Positions 26,642 to 36,075 of a stretch of 64,000 bases of DNA are shown in pieces. Numbering within the stretch: position 1 is the first letter of the stretch; every line of letters begins with the position of its first letter. The notes under the pieces were generated by a model that saw nothing but the letters and a program-made list of their open reading frames with translations, ran no database searches and was not told the DNA's origin. Origin of the DNA: HXMU1420-13 sp034669965. GTDB lineage: Bacteria; Bacteroidota; Rhodothermia; Balneolales; Balneolaceae. Both the position numbers and the translations under genes were made by a program. Location: positions 930,001 through 994,000 of the forward strand of contig JAXMOK010000001.1 in the NCBI GenBank assembly GCA_034669965.1, written 5' to 3'.

Positions 26642-27373
26642 TCAACTACGAGTGTTTAGTGATTGTGTTTCAATAAATGACTGAGAGTCAGCAACTTTTT
26701 TCCTTTCTGATTGTATTCCGCATCCAATTAGCTTCATGTAACTCTTGAACATGGTTTCCAGATCAATCCCCAGATTATCGAGTAATTTAAAGTGGCTGGT
26801 ATTTTGATGCATATACGCTGTATTCACAACACCGTGTGATGTTGCCCAAAGCAATATAGCAAGTTCATTCGAATCATAGGTATTGTTGATCGAGCCATCT
26901 TGCATCCCAATCTGAATTGCTCGAACCATCACTCTAAAACCTTCCTGCCGATTCTGCGCACACAACCCAATATACTTACTGTTTTTGGCTTGATCGGTGT
27001 CTTTATAATTTTCGAGGAATCGCATTGCTCTGAAAAATTCAGGATGCTCGGAGGCAAACGTCAGATAGTTACTACCTATCTGATACACCATTTCTAAACC
27101 CGATATATTTTCGGTTAACACTTTGGTAGTCATTGCGTTCATCATTTCTGATGCTTTATGGCAAATACCCAGTACTAAATCGGTTTTATTGTTGAAGTAC
27201 AAATAAAGTGAACCCTTGCTAACTTCAGCACGTTCTGCCACCTCATCCATATTAAGCTGATCCAGCCCTTTTTCCAGAATCAGCTTTTGCGCCTCTTCCA
27301 GAATCATTGCGCGCTTCATTTCCTTTTCGCGCTCTTTTCTTTCGGTTATTCCCATATACTGACTTTGAGTCAT
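26642..27373 (-). CDS. TetR/AcrR-family repressor of the efflux operon
   Basis: The N-terminal DNA-binding domain (AQKLILEKGLDQLNMDEVAE, then RAEVSKGSLYLYFNNKTDLV) is the TetR helix-turn-helix, and a variable ligand-binding helical domain follows. ATG at 27373 (MTQSQYMGITERK) is chosen: an open TTG six codons earlier would run into a palindrome that looks like an operator, and MGITERK at 27355 is a second good candidate. It heads the operon of efflux genes and very likely represses it and itself. Confidence 0.9.
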   Translation of the reverse strand: MTQSQYMGITERKEREKEMKRAMILEEAQKLILEKGLDQLNMDEVAERAEVSKGSLYLYFNNKTDLVLGICHKASEMMNAMTTKVLTENISGLEMVYQIGSNYLTFASEHPEFFRAMRFLENYKDTDQAKNSKYIGLCAQNRQEGFRVMVRAIQIGMQDGSINNTYDSNELAILLWATSHGVVNTAYMHQNTSHFKLLDNLGIDLETMFKSYMKLIGCGIQSERKKVADSQSFIETQSLNTRS

Positions 27374-27389
27374 TTTTTGAATTCGGGTC

Positions 27390-27407
27390 AAAAGGTACGC
27401 ACCTTTT
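27390..27407. promoter_or_regulatory. Candidate TetR operator (inverted repeat)
   Basis: The half-sites AAAAGGT and ACCTTTT are separated by 4 bp (ACGC), giving a nearly perfect 18-bp dyad 17 bp upstream of the chosen TetR start. This is the usual position for autoregulation of TetR-headed efflux operons. The divergent EamA gene begins ~100 bp away and could share the control. Confidence 0.6.
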
Positions 27408-27503
27408 TATCATTTTCCCAATAAGAGATTGCTAAACAATCCTGATTCCATCTGTGTTCCACTTAAGCTAAATGCGTATTATTGGGAACACCAATAAATT
27501 TCC

Positions 27504-28379
27504 TTGGCCAGAAAATACCTCACCGAACTCAGTCTTATTATTGTTGCCGTTATTTGGGCGCTCAACTTCAGTATTATCAAAGTAACGCTCGAAGAAATTG
27601 GCCCCTTTGCATTTAACGCCTTACGCTTTGTGTTTGCCGCCGCTCTGTTAATCGGGGTTACTAAATGGCGAGGATTTAAAGTAATCGTTAAAAAAGAACA
27701 TCTCATTCCCATAATCGGAATTGGACTGGTAGGCAACTTGGTATATCAAGTGTTGTTTATCGTGGGCGTTAATCTCACCAATGCAGCAAATTCGGCCGTT
27801 ATCTTAGGCACTATTCCCGTTTGGATTGCGCTGATGGCTCATCTTTTTACGGATGAAAAGCTCAGCACTATTAAAACACTTGGAATCACTTTCGCTTTCA
27901 TCGGAGTTGGTTTGATTATTTTCGGTCGCAGTTCGGGATTCAGTTTCTCTGGTACAAGTGCCTTAGGCGATGTCATTGTACTTTTATCCGCAATCGCGTG
28001 GGCTGCATACACCATCTTATCCAAAAAGTATCTCAAAGAATATAACTCCTCGCAGTATTCTGCTTTCATTTCATTGATTGGAGTAATTGCGCTAGTGTTA
28101 GGTGGGATTCCGGATCTCCTAAAAACGGATTTTTCCGGCATCTCACTCGCGGGCTATGGCGGAATATTATATAGCGGATTCCTTTCTGTGGGGCTCGCTT
28201 ATCTCATTTGGAATCGAGGCGTACATAAAATTGGTGCAGTCCGTACGGCGGCTTATCAAAACCTGGTACCAGTACTCGGCGTGGTCTTTGGCGTGGTTTT
28301 ATTGAATGAAAGTTTAAACCTGTTACAATATCTGGGCTCAGGCTCCGTACTGGTTGGCATCTATTTATCCCGAATTTAA
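27504..28379 (+). CDS. EamA/DMT-family transporter
   Basis: About ten membrane helices lie in two EamA repeats; the N-terminus ARKYLTELSLIIVAVIWALN and the segment FNALRFVFAAALL are typical. The start is TTG at 27504: a stop codon lies three codons upstream and no ATG or GTG precedes the first helix. It is divergent from the TetR-RND operon. Substrate unknown. It is a different branch from the EamA gene at 19159, with only general family similarity. Confidence 0.88.
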   Translation: MARKYLTELSLIIVAVIWALNFSIIKVTLEEIGPFAFNALRFVFAAALLIGVTKWRGFKVIVKKEHLIPIIGIGLVGNLVYQVLFIVGVNLTNAANSAVILGTIPVWIALMAHLFTDEKLSTIKTLGITFAFIGVGLIIFGRSSGFSFSGTSALGDVIVLLSAIAWAAYTILSKKYLKEYNSSQYSAFISLIGVIALVLGGIPDLLKTDFSGISLAGYGGILYSGFLSVGLAYLIWNRGVHKIGAVRTAAYQNLVPVLGVVFGVVLLNESLNLLQYLGSGSVLVGIYLSRI

Positions 28380-28440
28380 TTGTATGAGCGACCGGCAAAG
28401 TCGTATATTCGCTTTCATTCTTAAAAAATCAGTCTGCAGA

Positions 28441-30237
28441 ATGTCCTATTTCGCCCGTTCTTTCGGAGCACTTTTTATATTTCTATTTCTTTTATCATCT
28501 ACGCTAACTGCTCAATTTCAGTCTAATCAGACCCAACAAAGCCAACCAACAGGCATGGGGAATTTGTTTTATGTAGATGAAGCTGGCCTAGCTTTAATTC
28601 AAACTGCGTCACCTCTAGATCAATTCATCGACCCTGATAATTATTATTTAGGTCCTTACGATGTGCTTTCCATTCAAGGTAACGGATTGGTAGAATTTAG
28701 TTATCGTGCATTAGTGGTTAATGCCAGTGGTGACATCAATGCACCTTTAATTGGCACGGTTTCTATAAAGGGGAAATCACTTACTGAAGCAAAAGACATT
28801 ATAAAAGACGCTTTTGCCGGGCAAATTAAAGACACCGAAGTAACCATAACGTTAGACCAACCACGCCCTGTAAGCGTGCATATTGGTGGTAATATTCCAA
28901 ACCCAGGCCGATATGTTGTCCCTGCCGGTACTCGATATGATGCCTTGGTAACTGGGATCAGAGTAGAAGATATGGTGATCACGCCATTGATTAATCAAAC
29001 GGCTGAATCCATTTTGCAAGCCACAGCTCAACGCCCTTCTTATTCGGGCTTGAATTTCGACAAACTCGATGCGAAAGAACAATCGGAGGCAGAAATTCAA
29101 AACGATGAATTAACAAAAATAAGTCAGCAATATGATTTACGATATGTGAAGGTAACCCCGCTTTATGGCGAGGAGCACTTTGTAGATTTAGCTGGTTATT
29201 TCAACAGCGGGAATCCTGATTTTGCCCCTTTTATTCAGGATGGCGATCACGTCACGTTGATCAATGCCTCATCTGACCGCGCCACTGTTAGCATTTCGGG
29301 CGCAGTAAATAATCCGTTTAACGGTTCTTTTCGTGTAGATGACACTATCGAGCAACTCTTAGATATTGCAGGTGGATTAAGCCCCGATGCAGATTCATCA
29401 AACATAATTCGCATTCGCCCTGAAAACGGTGATTTTATTCGAACTGAGTTGCCAATTTCGGCCGTAGATAAAGTTCAGCCCGGCGATCAATATATCGTTC
29501 GGTATCGCCAAACAGATAATACAACCGGATCGGTCTCGATTGAAGGGGAAGTGGATTTACCGGGGTCTTTCACCATTCGTAATTCTGAAACTAACATAGC
29601 TCAACTACTTGAAATGGCAGGCGGATTAACCGATGACGCCTTACCAAACGGTGCGTATTTAATTAGAAGTGCAAAAGATAACCGTGGCGTGAACTCAGCT
29701 AGTTCAATCAATCTATCGTTATTAGGTCGAAGCTCTGATCAGTTCCTTGAAGGCTACGATTATCTTGAATTTGAACAAGCTTTGAACCCAAATCGTATGG
29801 CAGTTGATTTAACTTCGGCTACCGTACTTGAAAACACTAAGCTTAGAAATGGCGATCGTATTTTCATTCCTAAAGATGAAAACACCATTTCAATTCTTGG
29901 CCAGGTTAATATTCCCGGATTCTACAATTTTGAACCCACTTTTTCGGTTCAGGATTACCTTTCTGCTGCAAATGGGCTAACCATTGCCGCCGATGCCGAA
30001 CGGATATTCATCATTAAAGCAGGAAGCCGAGCCTGGTATAAACCAGCAGAAACTAACCTTCAATCCGGCGATATTATCTTCGTGGATCGTATTCCATTCG
30101 AAGATGTGAGTACTGGGAGGAATTACGCCATTAATCTACAACGATTAAGAACCGATAGAACCAGATTAATCCTAGCAGGAATTAGCGCAGCTACAAGTAT
30201 TATAACTGCCTATGTTGCGATAAGAAGATTGAATTAG
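28441..30237 (+). CDS. Polysaccharide export protein with SLBB repeats (Wza-like)
   Basis: Start at ATG 28441 gives a clean signal peptide (MSYFARSFGALFIFLFLLSS, cleavage after TAQ); earlier in-frame starts at 28354 and 28384 would add a long polar leader. A polysaccharide-export domain (YYLGPYDVLSIQGNGLVEFS ... GDINAPLIGTVSIKG) is followed by about four SLBB units (for example VSISGAVNNPFNGSFRV and ILGQVNIPGFYNFEPT) and a C-terminal membrane helix (LILAGISAATSIITAYVAI). It would form the outer-membrane secretion channel for the polysaccharide made by the following genes. Its 3' end overlaps the convergent polymerase gene by 38 bp. Confidence 0.9.
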   Translation: MSYFARSFGALFIFLFLLSSTLTAQFQSNQTQQSQPTGMGNLFYVDEAGLALIQTASPLDQFIDPDNYYLGPYDVLSIQGNGLVEFSYRALVVNASGDINAPLIGTVSIKGKSLTEAKDIIKDAFAGQIKDTEVTITLDQPRPVSVHIGGNIPNPGRYVVPAGTRYDALVTGIRVEDMVITPLINQTAESILQATAQRPSYSGLNFDKLDAKEQSEAEIQNDELTKISQQYDLRYVKVTPLYGEEHFVDLAGYFNSGNPDFAPFIQDGDHVTLINASSDRATVSISGAVNNPFNGSFRVDDTIEQLLDIAGGLSPDADSSNIIRIRPENGDFIRTELPISAVDKVQPGDQYIVRYRQTDNTTGSVSIEGEVDLPGSFTIRNSETNIAQLLEMAGGLTDDALPNGAYLIRSAKDNRGVNSASSINLSLLGRSSDQFLEGYDYLEFEQALNPNRMAVDLTSATVLENTKLRNGDRIFIPKDENTISILGQVNIPGFYNFEPTFSVQDYLSAANGLTIAADAERIFIIKAGSRAWYKPAETNLQSGDIIFVDRIPFEDVSTGRNYAINLQRLRTDRTRLILAGISAATSIITAYVAIRRLN

Positions 30238-31549
30238 GAGATGGCTTAGTTCTATCGGTATCAAGATTTAATTTCATCAATAAGATTAGTCCGATAGTCA
30301 AATAAACGTTGGCGTCATAGAGAGCCCCACCATAAAATTGATAAAATATTAAATATGCTATTAGAGTGGCAACTAATGCCAAGCTAAGATGTTTATTATC
30401 CCTACTTGTATTGCTTATTAGGTAAATCCCATCTCGAAAAAGCTTATATAAAATGAACAAAAATATTAAGATGCCAATCACACCAAGTTCAGCCAATACT
30501 GTATAAAAAATATTATGTGGCTTGACTACCCCTACAGATTCCTGAGTACTAAAATATTGTACAAAGTTCTCAGAAAAGGCCCCAAATCCTACCCCCAACA
30601 TATTTGAATCAATAAACATTGCTAATGCACCCGATCCAAGCATCAATCTTATATTTGAAGATGTATCAATATTTCCACTAAACACTTCTAGTATTCGCCC
30701 ACCATAAAGTAAAAACGAATCTCTAAACGACGGGATGAGCGTTATTACAACAAGACCTATTAGAGATATTACTGTAAGCTGTGGTATTTTTCTCAAATAA
30801 ATAGTTATAAATATTAATGATATACCGAGTGAAAAAAATGCACTTCTTGAATACGACGAGACTAGGCCTATAATTAGAACTACTAATATTAAAGAAAATA
30901 ACACTTTAGTTTTAGTTTCTTTTTGCTCTAAAACACTTATGAAACAATATATCATTGGTAAAAAGAGTGCTGCAGCAAACCTATTTGGATCAGCATATAA
31001 ACCTCCGGCGCTTGCTCTATCAATTTTTAATCCAGAGCTAAGTAAATTTTGTATTGCTATTTCAGGATTTAAAATATTTTCAAGTATTGAAATAATTGAT
31101 ATAAATACAGCTGTAGAAATAACAACATTCATTAAAACATTTAATGACTTTTTTGATGCATTTATTTGAATAATAAAAAACACAAAAATAGATAGTACTG
31201 TAAATCGCAATAGATTAATTAATCCACCCTCAATACCTTTTGAATAAAAAAGTGAAACAGAGATTAACACTAAGAATACTATAATTGATGGGTAGTAACC
31301 TGCAGAGCGTAATTTTTGATCAAAAAAGAAAAATTTCAACGAACTTAAACCAATGAATACTGTCAATACTATTTGGAACAGTGAGATCGGAAAACTCTCT
31401 CCAAACACTATTAATAATACACCTGAACTTATTATTGCAGCGGATATTGAAACTAACGCCCATTCTACTTCAATTATACTTTTGCTAAAATAGTACGTAC
31501 AAACAATCGAAATCACGATCGCATAAACAAGAACCAACGATTGTATCAT
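30200..31549 (-). CDS. O-antigen ligase/polymerase-like (Wzy/WaaL) membrane protein
   Basis: The protein has about 11-12 hydrophobic helices and a large periplasmic loop before the last helices. The segment KPHNIFYTVLAELGVIGILI is the conserved PHN region of the O-antigen ligase/Wzy superfamily. It would polymerise or ligate polysaccharide repeat units in the inner membrane. It is AT-rich with frequent ATA and AAT codons compared with flanking genes. The start is ATG at 31549, 7 bp after the Wzz-like gene on the same strand. Polymerase or ligase cannot be separated from sequence alone. Confidence 0.85.
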   Translation of the reverse strand: MIQSLVLVYAIVISIVCTYYFSKSIIEVEWALVSISAAIISSGVLLIVFGESFPISLFQIVLTVFIGLSSLKFFFFDQKLRSAGYYPSIIVFLVLISVSLFYSKGIEGGLINLLRFTVLSIFVFFIIQINASKKSLNVLMNVVISTAVFISIISILENILNPEIAIQNLLSSGLKIDRASAGGLYADPNRFAAALFLPMIYCFISVLEQKETKTKVLFSLILVVLIIGLVSSYSRSAFFSLGISLIFITIYLRKIPQLTVISLIGLVVITLIPSFRDSFLLYGGRILEVFSGNIDTSSNIRLMLGSGALAMFIDSNMLGVGFGAFSENFVQYFSTQESVGVVKPHNIFYTVLAELGVIGILIFLFILYKLFRDGIYLISNTSRDNKHLSLALVATLIAYLIFYQFYGGALYDANVYLTIGLILLMKLNLDTDRTKPSPNSIFLSQHRQL

Positions 31550-31556
31550 TTAGCTT

Positions 31557-32720
31557 CTATGAGTTAATCAAACTCTTAATCTTATTTATTTCTGAATCAT
31601 CCCTTTTTGACGACTCGATATATAACACCATTAATGCTGAAAGAAATAATGATACCATAAACCCTGCAATCACTATATATGCTCTCTTAGGCTTATATTT
31701 ATATGTAGGAAGGTCCGGCTCGTCAATGATCTTTAATCCACTGTTACTATTTAACAAATAAAGTTCCTGTTGTTCTAATTGAGGAACAATAAACTCAAAA
31801 ATAGTATTTTGGATCTCTACCTCCCTATACAATCTTGCATAACTTAGAAACAAATCAGGTACATCCATCAAGTTTGGTGATGCAAAATTTATCTCGTCTA
31901 CAGAATTTGACCTATCGATCAGTTCATTATATTTATTTTCCAGAGTATTAATTTCTGCCTTTATAGATTTAAATTGAGATGAAGACTCACCAAAATTTAT
32001 TTTTACCAATTCTAACTGAATCTCTTTTTCAATTAAATTTTGCTTCACAAGGGCTATGCTTTCAATTAAAACTGACAACTGAGAATCTATTTCAAAAATC
32101 CCATAGGTATTTTGAAATTCATTTAATGCTTGTTCTGCTTTTAACAAATCTAGCTGATTTTTTTGATAGCGCTTTCGAATTAATTCTAGGCTATATCTAC
32201 TATTTTCATTATTTATACTCTCCATTCGGCTTGATAGAAACTGGAGTATATATTCATTCATAGCTTGTGCAAGCTCGGGAGACTCATCAATTACCCCAAT
32301 TTTTACACTTACTATAGGATTAAAGCCTAGCCCCCCTTCTCTAACTTCCTCAATATTAATACGCTCATTCAATTTTTTGTATAAACTCTCTTTATACTCT
32401 TCTTCATATCTATTGAACAAATCAAATTCAGTAATCAATGAATCTTTAAGCGACTGGCTATTTAATATTACTAATATTGTTTCTCCACCCACCTTTCTTT
32501 GCCCCGCATTTATTGAACCTATGCTTTGTAAAATTCCTCCAAAACTTCCTAAAGATTGATTCGTTTGTATGACTTCAGAAGTGGATAAATAAGTTTTAGT
32601 TAAAACTAAACTTATTAGAAGTGAAACAGTTGTAATCAAAAAAACAGTGCTGACTACTAACTTGGCATTTTTAATAAAGGGGATAACTACATCAGAGATT
32701 TTAAATGATTCTTTCGCCAC
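31557..32720 (-). CDS. Wzz/GumC-like polysaccharide chain-length determinant
   Basis: Two membrane helices bracket the protein (about residues 18-38 and 350-370), with a Wzz N-terminal segment (KLVVSTVFLITTVSLLISL ... YLSTSEVIQT), a long coiled-coil stretch rich in Glu, Gln, Asn (about 165-270), and a Pro-rich segment before the last helix (IIDEPDLPTYKYKPKRAYI). No tyrosine-kinase domain is attached. It would set the modal length of the polysaccharide. The start is GTG. It precedes the polymerase gene by 7 bp. Confidence 0.88.
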   Translation of the reverse strand: MAKESFKISDVVIPFIKNAKLVVSTVFLITTVSLLISLVLTKTYLSTSEVIQTNQSLGSFGGILQSIGSINAGQRKVGGETILVILNSQSLKDSLITEFDLFNRYEEEYKESLYKKLNERINIEEVREGGLGFNPIVSVKIGVIDESPELAQAMNEYILQFLSSRMESINNENSRYSLELIRKRYQKNQLDLLKAEQALNEFQNTYGIFEIDSQLSVLIESIALVKQNLIEKEIQLELVKINFGESSSQFKSIKAEINTLENKYNELIDRSNSVDEINFASPNLMDVPDLFLSYARLYREVEIQNTIFEFIVPQLEQQELYLLNSNSGLKIIDEPDLPTYKYKPKRAYIVIAGFMVSLFLSALMVLYIESSKRDDSEINKIKSLINS

Positions 32721-32838
32721 TTATATTTCAATTATATTAATTCAATATTTAGAATGAATATAGGTATCATTTGCAATAGTTTTGTCTTTTGTAAAACAGA
32801 TAAATTATCTATCAACACAAAATCAAAATATCTAGGTT

Positions 32839-34113
32839 CTGGATAATTCCTTTCTCAAAAACGTATTAAAGTTAAGCAGTGGAACTTCACTTGCTCATAT
32901 ATTTACAATAGCGATAAGCCCGATATTAACCAGGCTATATTCAGCAAGCGATTTCGGGGAATTACAGTTTTTTCAATCAGCAGTTATTATTTCATCACTA
33001 GTTTCTACTGGCTGCTATCATTATATGATAGTCCACCCTCTGGAAGACAATAAAGCTTTAGCTCTGATGAAGGGTATTTGGTTACTATCTATTTCATCTG
33101 CACTAATAGTATTCGTAATAGTAATACTCATTAAAATCTTTACTCCTTATCTAGATTCTATAACATTATTTCTAATCATACTTTTCCCAGTAACATTACT
33201 TTTTAACAACCTAATACTTTTAGGTGATTACTGGTTTTTAAGAAAGGAAGGATTTAATACTCTTTCTATATCAAAAATTACTCGCTCATCAAGTACTGCA
33301 ATTACTCAAATTGGACTTTTTTTTACCCGAATACAGCCAGGGCTTGTATTAGGTTTAGTAGTCGGGCGATTATTAACCCTATTATACTTTCTCAATACTA
33401 TTAGTAAAGATCTTGTTATTAAAATTAATAAAATTAAGTTTTATGACGCTCTTTCACTTTTAAAAAAATATAAAGCACAACCTTTACAAGTTCTTCCATC
33501 CTCATTCTTTAGTGTTGGAAGCACCGAAATGGTAATATTCATCATTGCTGCGTTTTTCGGTGATATTTTCCTTGGATTTTATGCTTTATCCTTTCGGGTT
33601 TTAAGTGTTCCGAGTGCATTTATTGGCACATCTGTTGGAGAAGTCTTTTATCAAAGAGCAACAATCTTGGTTCAAGAAAGACAACGTATACTTGGCTTTT
33701 TGCTAAAAACGTGGATTAGTCTTGCCTTAATATCTTTTCTTCCTTTATTAATTATTTACGTTTCAGGTGAACAAATTATTATGTTCGTTTTTGGAGAAGA
33801 ATGGATTATTTCAGGTACAATAGCCAAACTTTTAGCACCCTTAATCTTTGTTAGCTTTATTAGTGCTCCAACAGGAAAGCTATTGATGGCTCTAGGTGAA
33901 CAAAAAATAATGCCTACACTTTCCTTTTTGGTGCTTATAAGCAGAGTATCTGGATTAACAATCGGTTTTTACGCAAACGACTCTCTATTGGCAATTAAAT
34001 TGATGGCTCTATTCCATGTATTTGCTTTGATTATTTATAACCTTGTTTTGGTATTTAAAGTAAATTCCTATCAGAATAGACTAGATTCAGTTCCCATTAA
34101 TAATGAAGGTTGA
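32839..34113 (+). CDS. Wzx-like oligosaccharide flippase with a non-canonical start
   Basis: About 12 helices of the MOP/polysaccharide-synthase superfamily. The family's conserved N-terminus is present (NSFLKNVLKLSSGTSLAHI, ISPILTRLYSASDFGELQFF), but no ATG, GTG or TTG lies between the upstream stop at 32833 and the internal ATG at 33025, which would cut off the first helix and more. CTG at 32839 gives a normal start (LDNSFLKNV). A one-base error linking a short upstream frame (ATG at 32754) is an alternative. It would flip lipid-linked repeat units. It overlaps the next gene by 11 bp. AT-rich. Confidence 0.8.
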   Translation: MDNSFLKNVLKLSSGTSLAHIFTIAISPILTRLYSASDFGELQFFQSAVIISSLVSTGCYHYMIVHPLEDNKALALMKGIWLLSISSALIVFVIVILIKIFTPYLDSITLFLIILFPVTLLFNNLILLGDYWFLRKEGFNTLSISKITRSSSTAITQIGLFFTRIQPGLVLGLVVGRLLTLLYFLNTISKDLVIKINKIKFYDALSLLKKYKAQPLQVLPSSFFSVGSTEMVIFIIAAFFGDIFLGFYALSFRVLSVPSAFIGTSVGEVFYQRATILVQERQRILGFLLKTWISLALISFLPLLIIYVSGEQIIMFVFGEEWIISGTIAKLLAPLIFVSFISAPTGKLLMALGEQKIMPTLSFLVLISRVSGLTIGFYANDSLLAIKLMALFHVFALIIYNLVLVFKVNSYQNRLDSVPINNEG

Positions 34114-35266
34114 TATCGTATCCCATATTTACCCAACCACTCATGATCCAAGTAGTGGAATTTTCATACAAAAAGAAGCCAATATGCTCGCTTCGATTCA
34201 TGAAATAGCTGTTTGGATTCCGGCCGTTCGAGCTTTACCCTGGCAAGAACAATCAAAAAGATCAATCAACCCGGTTTCTGAGTCTTTTGATGTTAATCGC
34301 ATTAAGTACTGGTCGGTTCCGCGAAGATTGCTCCCTTCTATTACAATAAATAACCTATCTAATGCACTTATACAGGCTTTAAGCTCTTCAGAAGCGAATA
34401 TTGTTCATTTACATTGGTTATTCCCTGCCGGACTTTGTATCCCAAAAATTAAACGAATTCTAAACAAACCAATTGCACTTACATTGCATGGTGGTGACTG
34501 GTATTCAAATCAAAATCGTGGCTATGATTCTATGATCCTAAAGGCTTTAGAACAAGCGGATTCTATAATTTGTGTTGGAAAGCAATTAACTAACGATGTT
34601 ATAAATACTTACCCAAGCCTTCTCCATAAAACCCAACATGTACCACATGGAATTAATTGTACAAAATTTACTCCGGTTTCTGACAAAGAAAAGCTAGGAA
34701 TTAAAAAAGAATTAAAGTGGCGAGATGACTTTAAACATATTTTATGTGTTGCTAATTTTTATCAGTCAAAAGGGGTAGAGTTGCTCGTCAAGGCATTTGT
34801 TAAACAGAACAAGTTCGATCGAACACATTTACATCTAGTAGCCCCACGGCGTGATCGTAATATTGAAAAGACGATTCTTAATTTAATCAAAGAAAACAAC
34901 CTGAATGATAAGGTTTCAATTTATCCATCAATGTCGGAAGTTGAACTTATTAAAAGATATCAAGCCGCAGATTTTTTAGTTTCACCAAGCAGAAAAGAAG
35001 GTTTTGGCTTAGCCATTGCTGAAGCAATCGCGTGTGGCTTACCCGTACTTGCAACAAGGTCTGGCGGCCCTCAAGAAATAGTCGATGAATGTAATGGAAT
35101 CTTAGTAGATACTGATAGCATAACTGCACTTTCGAATGGCTTAAATTATATGCTCAATCACTTTTCTGAATATTCTCCTACTGAATTACACCATTCCATT
35201 TTGAATCGCTTTGGTACACAGGCTAAACTGGATAAGTTAGACGCTATTTATTCGAGCTTAGCGTAA
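34103..35266 (+). CDS. Glycosyltransferase family 4 enzyme
   Basis: GT-B fold retaining glycosyltransferase. The N-terminal half begins MKVDIVSHIYPTTHDPSSG and has the HLHWLFPAGL loop; the donor-binding half holds KHILCVANFYQSKGVELLV and the EX7E motif in SPSRKEGFGLAIAEAIACGL, followed by TRSGGPQEIV. It would add one sugar to the lipid-linked repeat unit on the cytoplasmic face. It is coupled to the flippase gene by overlap and ends 9 bp into a convergent glycosyltransferase gene. Sugar specificity is not predictable. Confidence 0.9.
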   Translation: MKVDIVSHIYPTTHDPSSGIFIQKEANMLASIHEIAVWIPAVRALPWQEQSKRSINPVSESFDVNRIKYWSVPRRLLPSITINNLSNALIQALSSSEANIVHLHWLFPAGLCIPKIKRILNKPIALTLHGGDWYSNQNRGYDSMILKALEQADSIICVGKQLTNDVINTYPSLLHKTQHVPHGINCTKFTPVSDKEKLGIKKELKWRDDFKHILCVANFYQSKGVELLVKAFVKQNKFDRTHLHLVAPRRDRNIEKTILNLIKENNLNDKVSIYPSMSEVELIKRYQAADFLVSPSRKEGFGLAIAEAIACGLPVLATRSGGPQEIVDECNGILVDTDSITALSNGLNYMLNHFSEYSPTELHHSILNRFGTQAKLDKLDAIYSSLA

Positions 35267-36070
35267 GAATCGATTATAGGCGTTGACGCCAACTAATTTT
35301 GCTAAGCGAAACTTCACCTCAAGCAACGTATACTTTATTGATACCTTTATGTAAAATCTAAGCCCTTGCATTTTAAATCTGGCTTTATGTTTTGTATAAA
35401 TTTGACGGGCTCCCTTGAGTTTTTTATCAAAATTAATACTAATCTGCCCAACCGATTGAAATTCCTCGGTTAGTATTTCGTCAACATAATCTACTTGATA
35501 AAATTCGCTAACTCTGATTTGTAGATCATACTCTTGATTCGAAACAAGAGCTTCATCGAAGCCCCCTACTTTTTCGATGGCCTCCTTTTTGTACAAAACC
35601 GTTTCAATTCCATCTATTAAAAACTTTGATAAAAGCTTTTGATGAATATCTCCTCTCACCTTGTTTTTTTTTACAATTACTTGTCCCGTTCTTCCGTCAT
35701 TGGTATGGCATGTTATCATCCCTAAATTTTTTAGTCGATTAGGATTATCCATGGATTGAAAAACTTGTTTATCAATTTTTGTTGGATATAGAATGTCATC
35801 GTCATCTAAAAAATTGATATATAATCCCTGAGCCTCTTTTACTCCTCTGTTTCTTGAAAACCCTCCACCTTTATTTGTCTCATTTACTAACAACCTTACG
35901 TTACTCATTCTACTTACTAACGCAGAAGTAGCACTGTCTTGGGCGTCATCAACAACAATAATTTCAATATTAGGGTAAGTTTGATTTTTTACTGAATTAA
36001 CAGCTCTAACTAATAATTCAGGCCTGTTATAGGTGGGAATAATTACACTTACTAACGGTTGGTCGCTCAC
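35258..36070 (-). CDS. Glycosyltransferase family 2 enzyme
   Basis: GT-A fold: VSVIIPTYNRPELLVRAVNS at the start, then IEIIVVDDAQD and the metal-binding DDD in YINFLDDDDILYP. The GTG at 36070 (MSDQPLVSVIIPT after decoding) is preferred; a TTG at 36082 would overlap the stop of the upstream gene. There is no membrane helix, so it is probably a cytoplasmic or peripheral enzyme of the polysaccharide locus. Donor and acceptor are unknown. Confidence 0.88.
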   Translation of the reverse strand: MSDQPLVSVIIPTYNRPELLVRAVNSVKNQTYPNIEIIVVDDAQDSATSALVSRMSNVRLLVNETNKGGGFSRNRGVKEAQGLYINFLDDDDILYPTKIDKQVFQSMDNPNRLKNLGMITCHTNDGRTGQVIVKKNKVRGDIHQKLLSKFLIDGIETVLYKKEAIEKVGGFDEALVSNQEYDLQIRVSEFYQVDYVDEILTEEFQSVGQISINFDKKLKGARQIYTKHKARFKMQGLRFYIKVSIKYTLLEVKFRLAKLVGVNAYNRFLR

Positions 36071-36075
36071 AATGG

